NCBI GenBank assembly: GCA_014190575.1 | Contig: BJGQ01000037.1 | Coordinates: forward strand, 1-33,834 | Length of the DNA stretch: 33,834 bases | From: Bacteroidota bacterium | GTDB lineage: Bacteria > Bacteroidota > Bacteroidia > Chitinophagales > UBA10324 | Direction of reading: 5' to 3' | In this document: positions 1 to 8,372 of the stretch, one piece after another | Position numbering within the stretch: the first letter of the stretch is position 1 | Layout of the letters: each line of letters starts with the position of its first letter | Notes under the pieces: model-generated | The model's input: only the letters and a program-made list of their open reading frames with translations | What the model was told of the DNA's origin: nothing | The model's database searches: none | Made by a program: the position numbers and the translations under genes

Positions 1-2
1 AG

Positions 3-73
3 AGGTCGGAAGCGGATTCGAACCGCTGTAGAAGCTTTTGCAGAGCTTTGCCTAGCCGCTCGGCCATCCGACC
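3..73 (-). tRNA. tRNA-Cys (anticodon GCA)
   Basis: Read on the minus strand, the segment folds as a full cloverleaf. The acceptor arms GGTCGGA/TCCGACC pair over 7 bp. The anticodon stem AAGCT/AGCTT closes the loop CTGCAAA with anticodon GCA. The T arm is AGCGG-TTCGAAT-CCGCT. The discriminator base is U73, which is characteristic of cysteine tRNAs. No CCA is encoded. It lies 40 bp downstream of the peptide transporter gene on the same strand. Confidence 0.96.
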
Positions 74-113
74 TGATGTCGGCAAATGTAAATGATAAAC
101 CTGTTTATGCAAA

Positions 114-1673
114 TCACTTTACTTCCTGCATTAATTTTCTTATCAATGGTGAAATGACTATAAGTATAACACCAGCAATTATAGCGTAAAGCGCAAACTC
201 TTTATATCCATTTGTGTAGGAAACTAACTTGTCCATTGCTGATGCATTTTCAACATCCGAAACAATGCTTGCACCAAATAAACCTGCTACATATTGGCCG
301 TATGCGCTTGCCAAAAACCACATGCCCATCATAACACCTTGCAATCGTGCCGGCGATAATTTGGTCATGATTGATAAGCCAATAGGTGATAAACATAACT
401 CTCCAAGTGTAACTATGAAGTAAGCAATCGTAAATACATCAAGCGATGCAATACCTTGCAAATTTGCAAATAATCGGGTTGCATAAAATGTATAAAAGGC
501 AAAACCTAAAAACAAAAATCCCAATCCAAATTTTATTACAGTATTAGGTTCAATTTTTTTCTTTGCCATTGCAATCCAAATCAACCCAATGATTGGAGCA
601 AATATTATAACGAATAAAGAATTAGCTGCATTGTTAACTCCATTCGGGTCTAAGGTAAATGCGCCAAATAATTTATTATTCAAATTATTAGCTGCAAAAA
701 TGCTTAGCGAACCTCCTGCCTGTTCATAGATTGCCCAGAACACAACTGAAAATAAAATAAACATAAATGCGGCAACTAATTTTTTTACCTCAGCTTTAGA
801 ATGCTTTGTCATTTCATAACCAAGATAGAGTAAACTGAACGGGCCAATTGTGTACATAAACCAATCAGTGTATTCTGTATTAGCAACCATTTTCATAATA
901 AGTGGAATAGAAAGTAAACCTCCTATATAGACTGCATACTCATACCACTTTCTGCTTTTTCCATCATTCGAATTTGCAAATGGTGATAATCCGATTGGGC
1001 CTAAAGTGCGACGGGTAAAAACAAATGTGATTAAACTAATTGTCATAACAATTGCCGCTAATCCAAAAGCAACATTCCATCTTAAATTTTCAGGAACATA
1101 GCTACTAAGAAATGCACCCTTGCCAATAGAGATACATGCATAGCCGCCAAATAAGGCGCCGATATTTATTCCTGAATAGAAAACTGAAAAACCTGCATCT
1201 CTTCTGATATCGCCGGATTTATACAACGAACCAACCATGGTTGAAATATTCGGTTTAAAAAATCCGGTTCCGATTATGTTAAAACTAATTCCTAAAAAGA
1301 AAAACTCCTTTGGGTCGAATGCTAAAATGCAACTACCTGTTATCATTAATATTCCACCCCAGAATAATGATTTCCGGAAACCTAAAATTTTATCAGCGAA
1401 CAAACCTCCAATAAATGTGAATGCATAAACAAATGCTTGTGTAGCTCCATATTGTAGGTTGGCAACTTTTTCATCCATAAACAATTGGTTAATCATAAAA
1501 AATGTGAGCATACCCCGCATACCGTAAAAACAAAAGCGCTCCCACATTTCACTGAAAAATAAATACCACAATTGCTTTGGGTACTTACCGGTGAAGTTTT
1601 GAATTTTTTCTAAAGCCGAATCCATTTCCTGATTCCCTTTATTAATTATTATTTCATCAATTGGTTCTCCCAT
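114..1673 (-). CDS. POT/PTR family proton-dependent oligopeptide transporter
   Basis: This 519-residue polytopic inner-membrane protein belongs to the POT (PTR2) branch of the major facilitator superfamily, which imports di- and tripeptides with protons. Near the N-terminus is the ExxERFxxYG signature (EMWERFCFYGMRG, about residues 42-54), needed for proton coupling in the family. The second PTR2 signature, FYSGINIGALFG, follows at about residue 165, and GTGFFKPNIS lies just before it. About twelve to fourteen hydrophobic segments are visible. Length is normal for bacterial POTs. It starts at an ATG and ends TGA shortly before tRNA-Cys. It diverges from hmgA across a spacer of about 185 bp. 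The substrate is inferred from the family only. Confidence 0.93.
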   Translation of the reverse strand: MGEPIDEIIINKGNQEMDSALEKIQNFTGKYPKQLWYLFFSEMWERFCFYGMRGMLTFFMINQLFMDEKVANLQYGATQAFVYAFTFIGGLFADKILGFRKSLFWGGILMITGSCILAFDPKEFFFLGISFNIIGTGFFKPNISTMVGSLYKSGDIRRDAGFSVFYSGINIGALFGGYACISIGKGAFLSSYVPENLRWNVAFGLAAIVMTISLITFVFTRRTLGPIGLSPFANSNDGKSRKWYEYAVYIGGLLSIPLIMKMVANTEYTDWFMYTIGPFSLLYLGYEMTKHSKAEVKKLVAAFMFILFSVVFWAIYEQAGGSLSIFAANNLNNKLFGAFTLDPNGVNNAANSLFVIIFAPIIGLIWIAMAKKKIEPNTVIKFGLGFLFLGFAFYTFYATRLFANLQGIASLDVFTIAYFIVTLGELCLSPIGLSIMTKLSPARLQGVMMGMWFLASAYGQYVAGLFGASIVSDVENASAMDKLVSYTNGYKEFALYAIIAGVILIVISPLIRKLMQEVK

Positions 1674-1858
1674 GATTTTATTTTTAGATTCGGAAAAGAT
1701 AACTCAGCATTTTAAATTTCAAAGTTGCTTTCATTCACATTTCATATTGTCTTGCTGAAAATGTCGAAGCATACAATAAGCAACTGAAAATTTCTTCACT
1801 GACAAAAATCATTTCAAAAAACATTTTTCATTCTGTCCTTTGAGAAAAATTATTGCTC

Positions 1859-3031
1859 ATGCCTGTTTACCAAAGCGCCGGAAAAATTCCAACCAAGCGA
1901 CACATTGTTTTCAGAAATGAAAACGGAAATCTTTATCACGAAGAGCTATTCGGCACCGAAGGTTTCTCCGGACTTTCTTCATTGGTCTATCACTTGCATC
2001 CGCCAACAAAAGTTTTATCAATTGGAAAACCTGTTTCAGTAAAACCCGAAATAGCACTTGAAGAAAATATGCATGCCATGAGTTTTCTTTCATTCAATGT
2101 AAAACCGCAAACTGATTTTCTTGATAGTCGTAAAACTTTTTTTGTCAATAACGATTTGCAATGCGGAGTTGCTGCACCAAAGAAATCAATGACCGATTAT
2201 TTTTATAAAAATGCGCAGTGCGACGAATTGCTTTTCATTCACAAAGGTTCGGGCACTTTGCAAACCATGTTTGGTTCACTCGCCTTCAGCTATGGTGATT
2301 ATTTAATTATCCCTCGTGGAATTGTTTACCAGATTCATTTTGACACAGAAGACAATCACATTTTATTTTTAGAATCAAACAGTCCGATTGAAACTCCTGA
2401 CCGTTACAGAAATAACTACGGACAGTTTTTAGAAACCTCTCCGTTCTGCGAGCGTGATTTTCGTGCACCTGTAAATCTGGAAACGCACGATGAAACAGGC
2501 GAGTTTTTAGTGAAAATAAAAAAGCGCGGAATGATGTGGGATTATGTTTACGAAACTCATCCGTTTGATGTGGTGGGTTGGGATGGCATGAGTTATCCGT
2601 ATGCTTTTTCCATTTTTAATTTCGAACCTATCACCGGTCGCATACACATGCCGCCACCAATTCATCAGACTTTTCAGGCGAAGAATTTTGTAATTTGTTC
2701 ATTCGTTCCGCGCATGTATGATTATCATCCTGATGCCATTCCCGCTCCATATCATCACAGCAACATTGACTCCGATGAAATTCTTTATTATGTAGATGGA
2801 GATTTCATGAGCCGGAATAATATTCAGAAAGGACAAATCACTTTGCATCCAGGTGGAGTGCCGCATGGTCCGCATCCCGGTGCGATTGAAAGAAGCATTG
2901 GTAAAAAAGAAACCAAGGAAATGGCAGTGATGATTGATCCCTTCAATCCGGTGATGATTACAAAAGATGCAATGAAAATGGAAGTAAAAAATTATTACCG
3001 CTCGTGGATTGAAGAAGAAATTTTAAGTTGA
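1859..3031 (+). CDS. hmgA: Homogentisate 1,2-dioxygenase
   Basis: This is the non-haem iron cupin dioxygenase that opens the ring of homogentisate to maleylacetoacetate in tyrosine/phenylalanine catabolism; it is cytoplasmic. The start chosen is ATG at 1859, giving 390 residues beginning MPVYQSAGK; an in-frame TTG two codons upstream is less likely. The C-terminal cupin carries the expected iron-ligand region: HHSNIDSDEILYYVDGD contributes a His and Glu, and HPGGVPHGPHPG contributes the distal His. The protein is shorter than animal HGD (about 445) but typical of Bacteroidota homologues. It is followed on the same strand by hppD, the preceding enzyme of the pathway. The fumarylacetoacetase gene is not in this window. 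Confidence 0.93.
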   Translation: MPVYQSAGKIPTKRHIVFRNENGNLYHEELFGTEGFSGLSSLVYHLHPPTKVLSIGKPVSVKPEIALEENMHAMSFLSFNVKPQTDFLDSRKTFFVNNDLQCGVAAPKKSMTDYFYKNAQCDELLFIHKGSGTLQTMFGSLAFSYGDYLIIPRGIVYQIHFDTEDNHILFLESNSPIETPDRYRNNYGQFLETSPFCERDFRAPVNLETHDETGEFLVKIKKRGMMWDYVYETHPFDVVGWDGMSYPYAFSIFNFEPITGRIHMPPPIHQTFQAKNFVICSFVPRMYDYHPDAIPAPYHHSNIDSDEILYYVDGDFMSRNNIQKGQITLHPGGVPHGPHPGAIERSIGKKETKEMAVMIDPFNPVMITKDAMKMEVKNYYRSWIEEEILS

Positions 3032-3035
3032 ATAA

Positions 3036-3065
3036 AGTGAATGGTGAATAGTCAATAGTGAATTA
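3036..3065. repeat. Short degenerate tandem repeat in the hmgA-hppD spacer
   Basis: The units GTGAATG, GTGAATAG, TCAATAGT and GTGAATT follow one another just after the hmgA stop codon. This is a simple AT-rich repeat of about 7-8 bp period with no coding logic. A similar octamer-like repeat occurs in the spacer before the cysteine desulfurase gene near 29993-30031. Confidence 0.5.
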
Positions 3066-3068
3066 CCA

Positions 3069-3101
3069 GACCGATGCGGTTTTCAAAACCGAGTCGGTCT
3101 T
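3069..3101. repeat. Strong imperfect palindrome (hairpin) between hmgA and hppD
   Basis: AGACCGA at 3069-3075 pairs exactly with TCGGTCT at 3095-3101. Inside it CGGTTTT at 3078-3084 pairs with AAAACCG at 3086-3092, leaving a 2x2 internal mismatch. No T-run follows, so it is not a typical intrinsic terminator. It is G+C-rich compared with the surrounding spacer and lies 23 bp upstream of the hppD ATG. It could be a regulator site, an RNA hairpin affecting hppD translation, or a member of a dispersed palindrome family. Confidence 0.7.
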
Positions 3102-3123
3102 CGAACCAAAAAATATAATTCAA

Positions 3124-4275
3124 ATGGAAAATTTAACAACAGTAAAAAATTACAATTACTCCGGTGAAAAGGTTTTTGAAAAAGCAAAAGACTTTTTACC
3201 AATCAACGGAACTGATTATGTGGAACTTTATGTAGGTAATGCAAAGCAGGCGGCACATTATTATAAAACTGCTTTCGGATTTCAATCGCTTGCTTATGCA
3301 GGTTTAGAAACAGGAGTGCGCGACCGCACATCATATGTGTTGCAACAGGATAAAATCAGATTGATACTTACTACTCCGTTTGATCCTGAGAGTGAAATCT
3401 CCAATCACATTCGCAAGCATGGTGATGGAGTAAAAGTGATTGCGCTTTGGGTTGATGATGCTAAAGATGCATTCGAACAAACCGTGAAGCGCGGAGCAAA
3501 ACAATACTTTGAACCCTACGAACAAAAAGATGAAAACGGAAGTGTAACACTTTCAGGCATTCACACTTATGGTGATACGGTTCACATTTTTGTGGAGCGA
3601 AAAAATTACAAGGGAATTTTTCTACCCGGATTCGTTGAATGGAAATCGGATTACAATCCTACTCCAATTGGGTTGAAATACATTGACCACATGGTTGGCA
3701 ATGTTGAACTCGGACACATGAATGAGTGGGCGAAATTTTACGAAGAGGTAATGGGCTTCGCGAACCTTGTGACCTTCGATGATAAAGATATTTCTACTGA
3801 ATACACCGCACTTATGAGCAAGGTAATGACTAACGGAAATGGAAGAATAAAATTTCCAATAAACGAACCGGCTCACGGAAAAAAGAAATCGCAGATTGAA
3901 GAGTACATTGAATTTTACAAGGGGGCAGGTTGCCAGCACATTGCAGTAGCAACAGATGACATTGTGTTCACAGTTTCAGAATTTAAAAAACGAGGAGTGG
4001 AATTTTTGCATGTGCCCGGAACTTATTACGATACAGTTGCTGACCGTGTAGGAATCATTGAAGAAGATTTATCAGTGCTGAAAAAATTCGGAATCATGGT
4101 TGACCGCGATGAAGAAGGATACCTGTTACAAATATTTACCAAGCCGGTCGAGGACCGCCCCACTTTATTTTTTGAAATCATTCAACGCAAGGGAGCAAAA
4201 TCATTTGGCAAAGGAAATTTCAAAGCGCTGTTTGAATCTATAGAAGCTGAGCAGGAAAGAAGAGGAACATTATAA
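3124..4275 (+). CDS. hppD: 4-hydroxyphenylpyruvate dioxygenase
   Basis: The enzyme converts 4-hydroxyphenylpyruvate to homogentisate using a non-haem iron, the step before HmgA in tyrosine breakdown. The start chosen is ATG at 3124 (MENLTTVKNYNYSG), giving 383 residues. An upstream in-frame GTG at 3058 would translate a hairpin repeat and is rejected. The protein has two vicinal-oxygen-chelate (glyoxalase-fold) halves: an N-terminal one beginning NGTDYVELYVGNAKQAAHYY, and a catalytic C-terminal one. Iron ligands are visible as YIDHMVGNV (His), CQHIAVATDD (His) and the Glu in PTLFFEIIQRKG near the C-terminus. The family end motif FGKGNFKALFESIE is present. It lies 92 bp after hmgA and is probably co-transcribed with it. 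Confidence 0.95.
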   Translation: MENLTTVKNYNYSGEKVFEKAKDFLPINGTDYVELYVGNAKQAAHYYKTAFGFQSLAYAGLETGVRDRTSYVLQQDKIRLILTTPFDPESEISNHIRKHGDGVKVIALWVDDAKDAFEQTVKRGAKQYFEPYEQKDENGSVTLSGIHTYGDTVHIFVERKNYKGIFLPGFVEWKSDYNPTPIGLKYIDHMVGNVELGHMNEWAKFYEEVMGFANLVTFDDKDISTEYTALMSKVMTNGNGRIKFPINEPAHGKKKSQIEEYIEFYKGAGCQHIAVATDDIVFTVSEFKKRGVEFLHVPGTYYDTVADRVGIIEEDLSVLKKFGIMVDRDEEGYLLQIFTKPVEDRPTLFFEIIQRKGAKSFGKGNFKALFESIEAEQERRGTL

Positions 4276-4342
4276 ATCTGTAGAAAGATTCTTTCATAAA
4301 ATCACGAACGGAAAATTTATCTTCCGCTTCTAAAATTATTTT

Positions 4343-5029
4343 ATGTCAGAAAATTTCATCCGCATTCTTATTTACACACATGCAACATTCGGTGGCATTT
4401 CATTGCTTGTTGGGTTAATTGCACTCATTGTAACAAAAGGAAATAATCTGCATCGCATAGCAGGAAAAATATTTTACTACTGTATGCTCACAGGTGCTTC
4501 TCTTGCGATTATTATTTCTCTTCTACCGAAACATGAAAATCCATTTTTGTTCTCCATTGGCATTTTCAGTTGCTACATGATTCTCTCCGGCAGAAGAATT
4601 CTTCATTTGAAAAAATTATTCAAAGGGCAACAACCTGCAATGAAAGAATTTTTTCTTCCTGGATTAATGCTCATAACCGGAATAGGAATGCTTGCTTATG
4701 GAATTAACTTGAATAGCAATAGCAACAACAACGGAATTGTTTTAATTGTATTTGCGTGCATTGGTAGTTCAATGGCACTGCGTGATATTCATATGCTCCG
4801 CACAAAACCAACTGATAAAAAATTCTGGCTCTACCAACACATTTCAAAAATGACCGGGGGATACATTGCGGCTGTTACAGCATTCGTGGTGGTGAATGAA
4901 TTTATTCCAGGAATTTATGGGTGGCTTTCTCCAACCGTTATTGGCACCATCTACATTGTGTATCATCAAATGCTTTTCAGGAAAAAAGGAGAAAATATTT
5001 TAGCAGAAAGAAAAATTGAAAATGGTTAG
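4343..5029 (+). CDS. Small integral membrane protein, DUF2306-like
   Basis: This 228-residue protein has about seven hydrophobic segments and no signal peptide. Near the N-terminus are a conserved-looking first helix with a His (LIYTHATFGG) and the motif NLHRIAGKIFYY. Both resemble the DUF2306 type of predicted membrane protein, where a His-Arg pair follows the second helix. There is no catalytic motif I can recognise and its function is unknown. The gene starts at an ATG 67 bp after hppD. Its last 8 bases overlap the start of the next gene, so the two are probably translationally coupled. The family assignment is tentative. Confidence 0.65.
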   Translation: MSENFIRILIYTHATFGGISLLVGLIALIVTKGNNLHRIAGKIFYYCMLTGASLAIIISLLPKHENPFLFSIGIFSCYMILSGRRILHLKKLFKGQQPAMKEFFLPGLMLITGIGMLAYGINLNSNSNNNGIVLIVFACIGSSMALRDIHMLRTKPTDKKFWLYQHISKMTGGYIAAVTAFVVVNEFIPGIYGWLSPTVIGTIYIVYHQMLFRKKGENILAERKIENG

Positions 5030-5360
5030 CCAGAAATCATTTCGTGAAATAGCTCTCTCATTTACTGAAGTTATTGAAGTACCTCATTTCGAAATTCCAT
5101 CTTTCCGTGTGAACAAAAAAATATTTACTACGCTTTGGGAGAAAGAAAACAAAGTGATGATAAAACTTCCGGTGAATGACCAATCTGTTTTCTGCTCATT
5201 CGATTCTAAAATAATTTATCCTGTACAAGGTGGTTGGGGAAAACAAGGCGCCACCTTTTTTGAATTATCGAAAGTGAAAAAATCAATGCTGAAGGATGCA
5301 TTGACAATTGCCTATTGCAATGTTGCTCCGAAAAGATTGTCTGAGAAATTCAGCAAGTGA
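5022..5360 (+). CDS. YjbR/MmcQ-family protein
   Basis: The start chosen is ATG at 5022 (MVSQKSFREIALSFTEV), giving 112 residues; an in-frame TTG two codons upstream is the alternative. The sequence matches the YjbR/MmcQ (DUF419) pattern: an N-terminal helix, then PSFRVNKKIFTTLW, a basic beta strand NKVMIKLPVND, and a Trp-Gly region GGWGKQGATFFEL. YjbR-type proteins have a CyaY-like or DNA-binding fold and are poorly understood. Nothing here points to a specific role. It overlaps the upstream membrane-protein gene by 8 bp and lies 58 bp before rsmI. Confidence 0.8.
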   Translation: MVSQKSFREIALSFTEVIEVPHFEIPSFRVNKKIFTTLWEKENKVMIKLPVNDQSVFCSFDSKIIYPVQGGWGKQGATFFELSKVKKSMLKDALTIAYCNVAPKRLSEKFSK

Positions 5361-5418
5361 ATCTTCGATTCTCTTTGCAAAAAATTTCTTCTCTACATTT
5401 CGGCTTTAATTATTTCTC

Positions 5419-6093
5419 TTGTCAAAACTTTTCATCGTTCCAACTCCTATCGGCAATCTCGAAGACATCACGCTTCGTGCAATAAAAGTTTTGAAAGAAG
5501 TGAATCTGATTTTGTGTGAAGACACACGCACAAGTAATTTTTTATTGAAGCATTTTGAAATTACCACTTCCACTTTCGGATTTCATCAGCACAACGAACA
5601 CACACTCACTCCGCAATTGGTGAAGCGAATGAAGCTGGGCGAAACAATGGCACTCATCAGCGATGCAGGCACTCCCGGAATTTCAGATGCAGCATTTTTA
5701 TTGGTGCGTGAATGCGTGAAAGAAAGTGTAACAGTTGAGTGCTTGCCTGGAGCAGTTGCATTCATTCCTGCATTGGTTGAATCAGGATTTCCGTTGAATC
5801 GTTTTTGCTTCGAAGGATTTCTGCCCCACAAAAAAGGAAGACAAACAAGATTGAAAGCACTGGCAGAAGAAACACGCACAATAGTTTTTTACGAATCGCC
5901 AACACGATTGGTGAAACTGATGGAGGAGTTAAAAGAAATAATGGGAGCAGAACGACAGGCAAGTGTTTCGCGAGAACTCACAAAAGTTTATGCTGAAACC
6001 GTGAGAGGAACTTTAGCAGAATTGATTCAGCATTTCACTGTTACACCTGCACGAGGAGAAATTGTTTTTGTTTTAGCAGGAATGGAAGAATAA
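5419..6093 (+). CDS. rsmI: 16S rRNA (cytidine1402-2'-O)-methyltransferase
   Basis: RsmI uses S-adenosylmethionine to methylate the ribose of C1402 in the decoding centre of 16S rRNA. The 224-residue protein shows the tetrapyrrole-methylase fold: N-terminal LFIVPTPIGNLEDITLRAI, then LCEDTRTSNFLL, the SAM-binding GTPGISDAAF, and FEGFLPHKKGRQTRL in the C-terminal half. It begins at a TTG codon, since no ATG lies close enough to keep the conserved IVPTPIGN start. It lacks the C-terminal helical extension of longer homologues (about 280 residues), as is common in this phylum. Confidence 0.93.
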   Translation: MSKLFIVPTPIGNLEDITLRAIKVLKEVNLILCEDTRTSNFLLKHFEITTSTFGFHQHNEHTLTPQLVKRMKLGETMALISDAGTPGISDAAFLLVRECVKESVTVECLPGAVAFIPALVESGFPLNRFCFEGFLPHKKGRQTRLKALAEETRTIVFYESPTRLVKLMEELKEIMGAERQASVSRELTKVYAETVRGTLAELIQHFTVTPARGEIVFVLAGMEE

Positions 6094-6106
6094 TTAAAAA
6101 GTAAAT

Positions 6107-6164
6107 TGCTACAAAGACACGAAGACACAAAGAAAAAACTTAGAGTCTTAGTGCCTTTGTGGCT
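6107..6164. repeat. Imperfect inverted repeat in the rsmI-lnt spacer
   Basis: The left arm TGCTACAAAGACACGAAG (6107-6124) pairs with the right arm CTTAGTGCCTTTGTGGCT (6147-6164) with four mismatches. The left half also contains a near-tandem AAAGACACgAAGACACAAAG. The arms flank about 22 bp and are not followed by a T-run. In composition it resembles the ACAAAGACAC-type intergenic repeats seen in many Bacteroidota genomes, but I could not count copies here. Confidence 0.65.
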
Positions 6165-6173
6165 AAACTAAAA

Positions 6174-7793
6174 ATGCAGCATTTAAAATATTTCACTTAC
6201 TCATTACTTTTCGCAGCACTCATGTGGCTGGGATGGACACCTCGCCCATTCTTCTTTACATTACTGATTGCATTTGTTCCGCTGTTGATTTTGGAAGATG
6301 AACTGCGTAGAAAAAATAAATCAGCATGGTGGATTTTATTTTACAACTACCTCGCTTTTCTGTTCTGGAATTTATTCTGTACCTGGTGGGTGGGAAATAC
6401 TTACTACGGCACCCAGGATATTTCAAGTGTGATTGCCGGATTGTTCGCCAACATTGCAAATCCATTGCTCATGAGCATTCCAATATTTCTTTACCTGCGA
6501 ACAAAAAGAAAATTGGGATGGAAGATGGGATTGATTTCGCTTCCGCTTTATTGGATGTGTTTAGAGTGGCTGCATCTGAATTGGGATCTCGCATGGCCGT
6601 GGCTCAATCTCGGAAATGGGTTAGCGCAATATCCGCAAGTGATTCAGTGGTATGAATACACCGGAACATTCGGCGGATCGCTTTGGATATGGTTGTGCAA
6701 CATCTTGATTTATTATTTCTTTTTCAATACAAATTGCGAAACAAAAAAAATTCGGAAATGGATTTATACTTCGTGCATCATTTTTATTCCGATGGTAATT
6801 TCTTTTGTGATAAGTGTTTTTTATACAGAATATAAAGATTCAGATTCTCCGGGTAAAAACATAGTTGTAGTTCAACCGAACATTGACCCTTACAATACCA
6901 AGTTTGATTTCAGCACACTCGGCGACCAACTTGATGAATTATTAAAACTCAGTGCAGAAAAAGCAGATGCGAATACTGATTACATCGTTTGGCCCGAAAC
7001 TGCCATTCCGCAAGGCATCTGGCTGAATGAGATTGACAGCAACAAAATAATTTTAAAAATCAGGAATTTTCTTCGGGCGTATCCGAATGCAAAACTCATT
7101 ACCGGAATTTCTGCTTTTAAATATTATGAAGCACAACCGACAGTTACAGCGCGCCGATTCAGTGATGGTTCAGGTTATTACGATGCATTTAATTCCGCCA
7201 TTCAATTAGATTCAACAAGTAAGTACCAACTCTATCACAAATCGAAATTAGTTGTGGGGGTTGAGAGTGTTCCGTATCCTGCAATCTTTCATTACCTCGA
7301 ACCCATACTTGTAAAGTTCGGCGGCATTTCTGTTTCGCTCGGCTCACAAAAGAACCGTTCAGTTTTTTTTGCTGATGATTCAACCGGTATTGCTCCTGTT
7401 ATTTGTTTTGAAAGTGTATTCGGTGAATATTGTAACGAGTATGTGCAGCGTGGTGCAAATTTTATTTTCATCATGACCAATGATGGTTGGTGGGGAAACA
7501 GTGCAGGACACATTCAGCATGAACATTATGCTTCGTTGCGCGCCATTGAAACACGCCGGTGCATTGCGCGCTCAGCAAACACAGGCACCAGTTGCTTCAT
7601 TAATTCACGCGGAGATATTTCTGATGAAATAACATACTGGAAACCTGCTGTGATTAAAAAATGGCTTCCTGTTTTAACCGAAGAAACTTTTTATGTGAAG
7701 CATGGTGATTACATCGCACACATTGCTTTAATACTTTCTGCTTTGATTTATATCTCTACTTTTTTCTTTAAAAAAAAACCTGAAGCAGAATAA
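6174..7793 (+). CDS. lnt: Apolipoprotein N-acyltransferase
   Basis: Lnt adds the third acyl chain to the N-terminal cysteine of lipoproteins in the inner membrane. The start chosen is ATG at 6174 (MQHLKYFTYSLL), giving 539 residues. An upstream GTG at 6159 lies inside an inverted repeat and is less credible. The N-terminal part has about six membrane helices, and a C-terminal helix ends the protein. The periplasmic nitrilase-fold domain has the expected triad: Glu in WPETAIPQG, Lys in YHKSKLVVGVE and Cys in PVICFESVFGE. NDGWWGNSAG and the basic stretch RAIETRRCIARSANTG are also family hallmarks. It probably acts on this strain's lipoproteins, including the haloperoxidase homologue at 26199-27740. 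Confidence 0.95.
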   Translation: MQHLKYFTYSLLFAALMWLGWTPRPFFFTLLIAFVPLLILEDELRRKNKSAWWILFYNYLAFLFWNLFCTWWVGNTYYGTQDISSVIAGLFANIANPLLMSIPIFLYLRTKRKLGWKMGLISLPLYWMCLEWLHLNWDLAWPWLNLGNGLAQYPQVIQWYEYTGTFGGSLWIWLCNILIYYFFFNTNCETKKIRKWIYTSCIIFIPMVISFVISVFYTEYKDSDSPGKNIVVVQPNIDPYNTKFDFSTLGDQLDELLKLSAEKADANTDYIVWPETAIPQGIWLNEIDSNKIILKIRNFLRAYPNAKLITGISAFKYYEAQPTVTARRFSDGSGYYDAFNSAIQLDSTSKYQLYHKSKLVVGVESVPYPAIFHYLEPILVKFGGISVSLGSQKNRSVFFADDSTGIAPVICFESVFGEYCNEYVQRGANFIFIMTNDGWWGNSAGHIQHEHYASLRAIETRRCIARSANTGTSCFINSRGDISDEITYWKPAVIKKWLPVLTEETFYVKHGDYIAHIALILSALIYISTFFFKKKPEAE

Positions 7794-8309
7794 ATATTTA
7801 TTGAAGTACCGGAAGAAAGTTGATCCGTATTTAAATTTATTGAAACGACTATCCATCAATTTAAAATTGGAGGCTACTGTAATTTTTGCAATGCATTAAT
7901 TCAACTCTCTACAAAATGTTGGTAAGAGTCGGCTTCATTTTTACAACTCCTTTATACACCTTTTAAAATAACAATCTAATTTCAGTTGCTTTATAAAAAG
8001 ACATCTTTTGCTTATTTGGAAACACATTGTCATATGGAATTGCATTGATAACAATTGAAACTATAAAATGTAAATTGCTCTGACTTTCAATCGCGCCATG
8101 CAACAAAGTAATCATCGCTTTATAAAAACGACATTTAATTGGGTCAGGCTATTCTTATAAAAATATTTTGCGCTCCTTCAGAAAATAACTTTAACAATTT
8201 CTGTAAATGATTAACGCATTAAAATTTCATCATCTATAACTCATACATGGTATTACAACTACCTCGGATACCTATTTGCAAAGCTGCTTGATTAATTACT
8301 GCCCGGTAT
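7794..8309. other. AT-rich spacer between convergent lnt and the giant T9SS protein
   Basis: No open frame with protein-like composition is visible on either strand. It contains a pair of near-identical short direct copies, GCTTTATAAAAAGACAT at 7988-8004 and GCTTTATAAAAACGACAT at 8117-8134, 129 bp apart, and an inexact third echo (TTCTTATAAAAATA) near 8153. I see no RNA gene. The left end should hold the lnt terminator, but I found no convincing stem there. Confidence 0.5.
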
Positions 8310-8348
8310 AAAAACAAAAATCCCCCTCCGGCGAGCCGAAGGGGGATT
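8310..8348 (-). terminator. Rho-independent terminator of the giant T9SS protein operon
   Basis: AATCCCCC at 8319-8326 pairs with GGGGGATT at 8341-8348, with further CCGGC/GCCG-like pairing inside. On the minus strand the stem is followed by a T-rich tract (complement of 8310-8320). It lies 24 bp after the stop codon of the 1972-residue gene. Confidence 0.9.
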
Positions 8349-8372
8349 GATGTTAATTAATTACCGACTAAA

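Noticed and set aside
3069-3110. tRNA-like anticodon arm and TTCGAA in the hmgA-hppD spacer
   Set aside because: The stem CGGTTTTCAAAACCG and nearby TTCGAA resemble tRNA parts, but there are no acceptor or D arms and the outer stem is a perfect palindrome instead.
3622-3939. 105-residue minus-strand open frame inside hppD
   Set aside because: It overlaps the catalytic domain of a well-recognised gene and shows no protein-like pattern.
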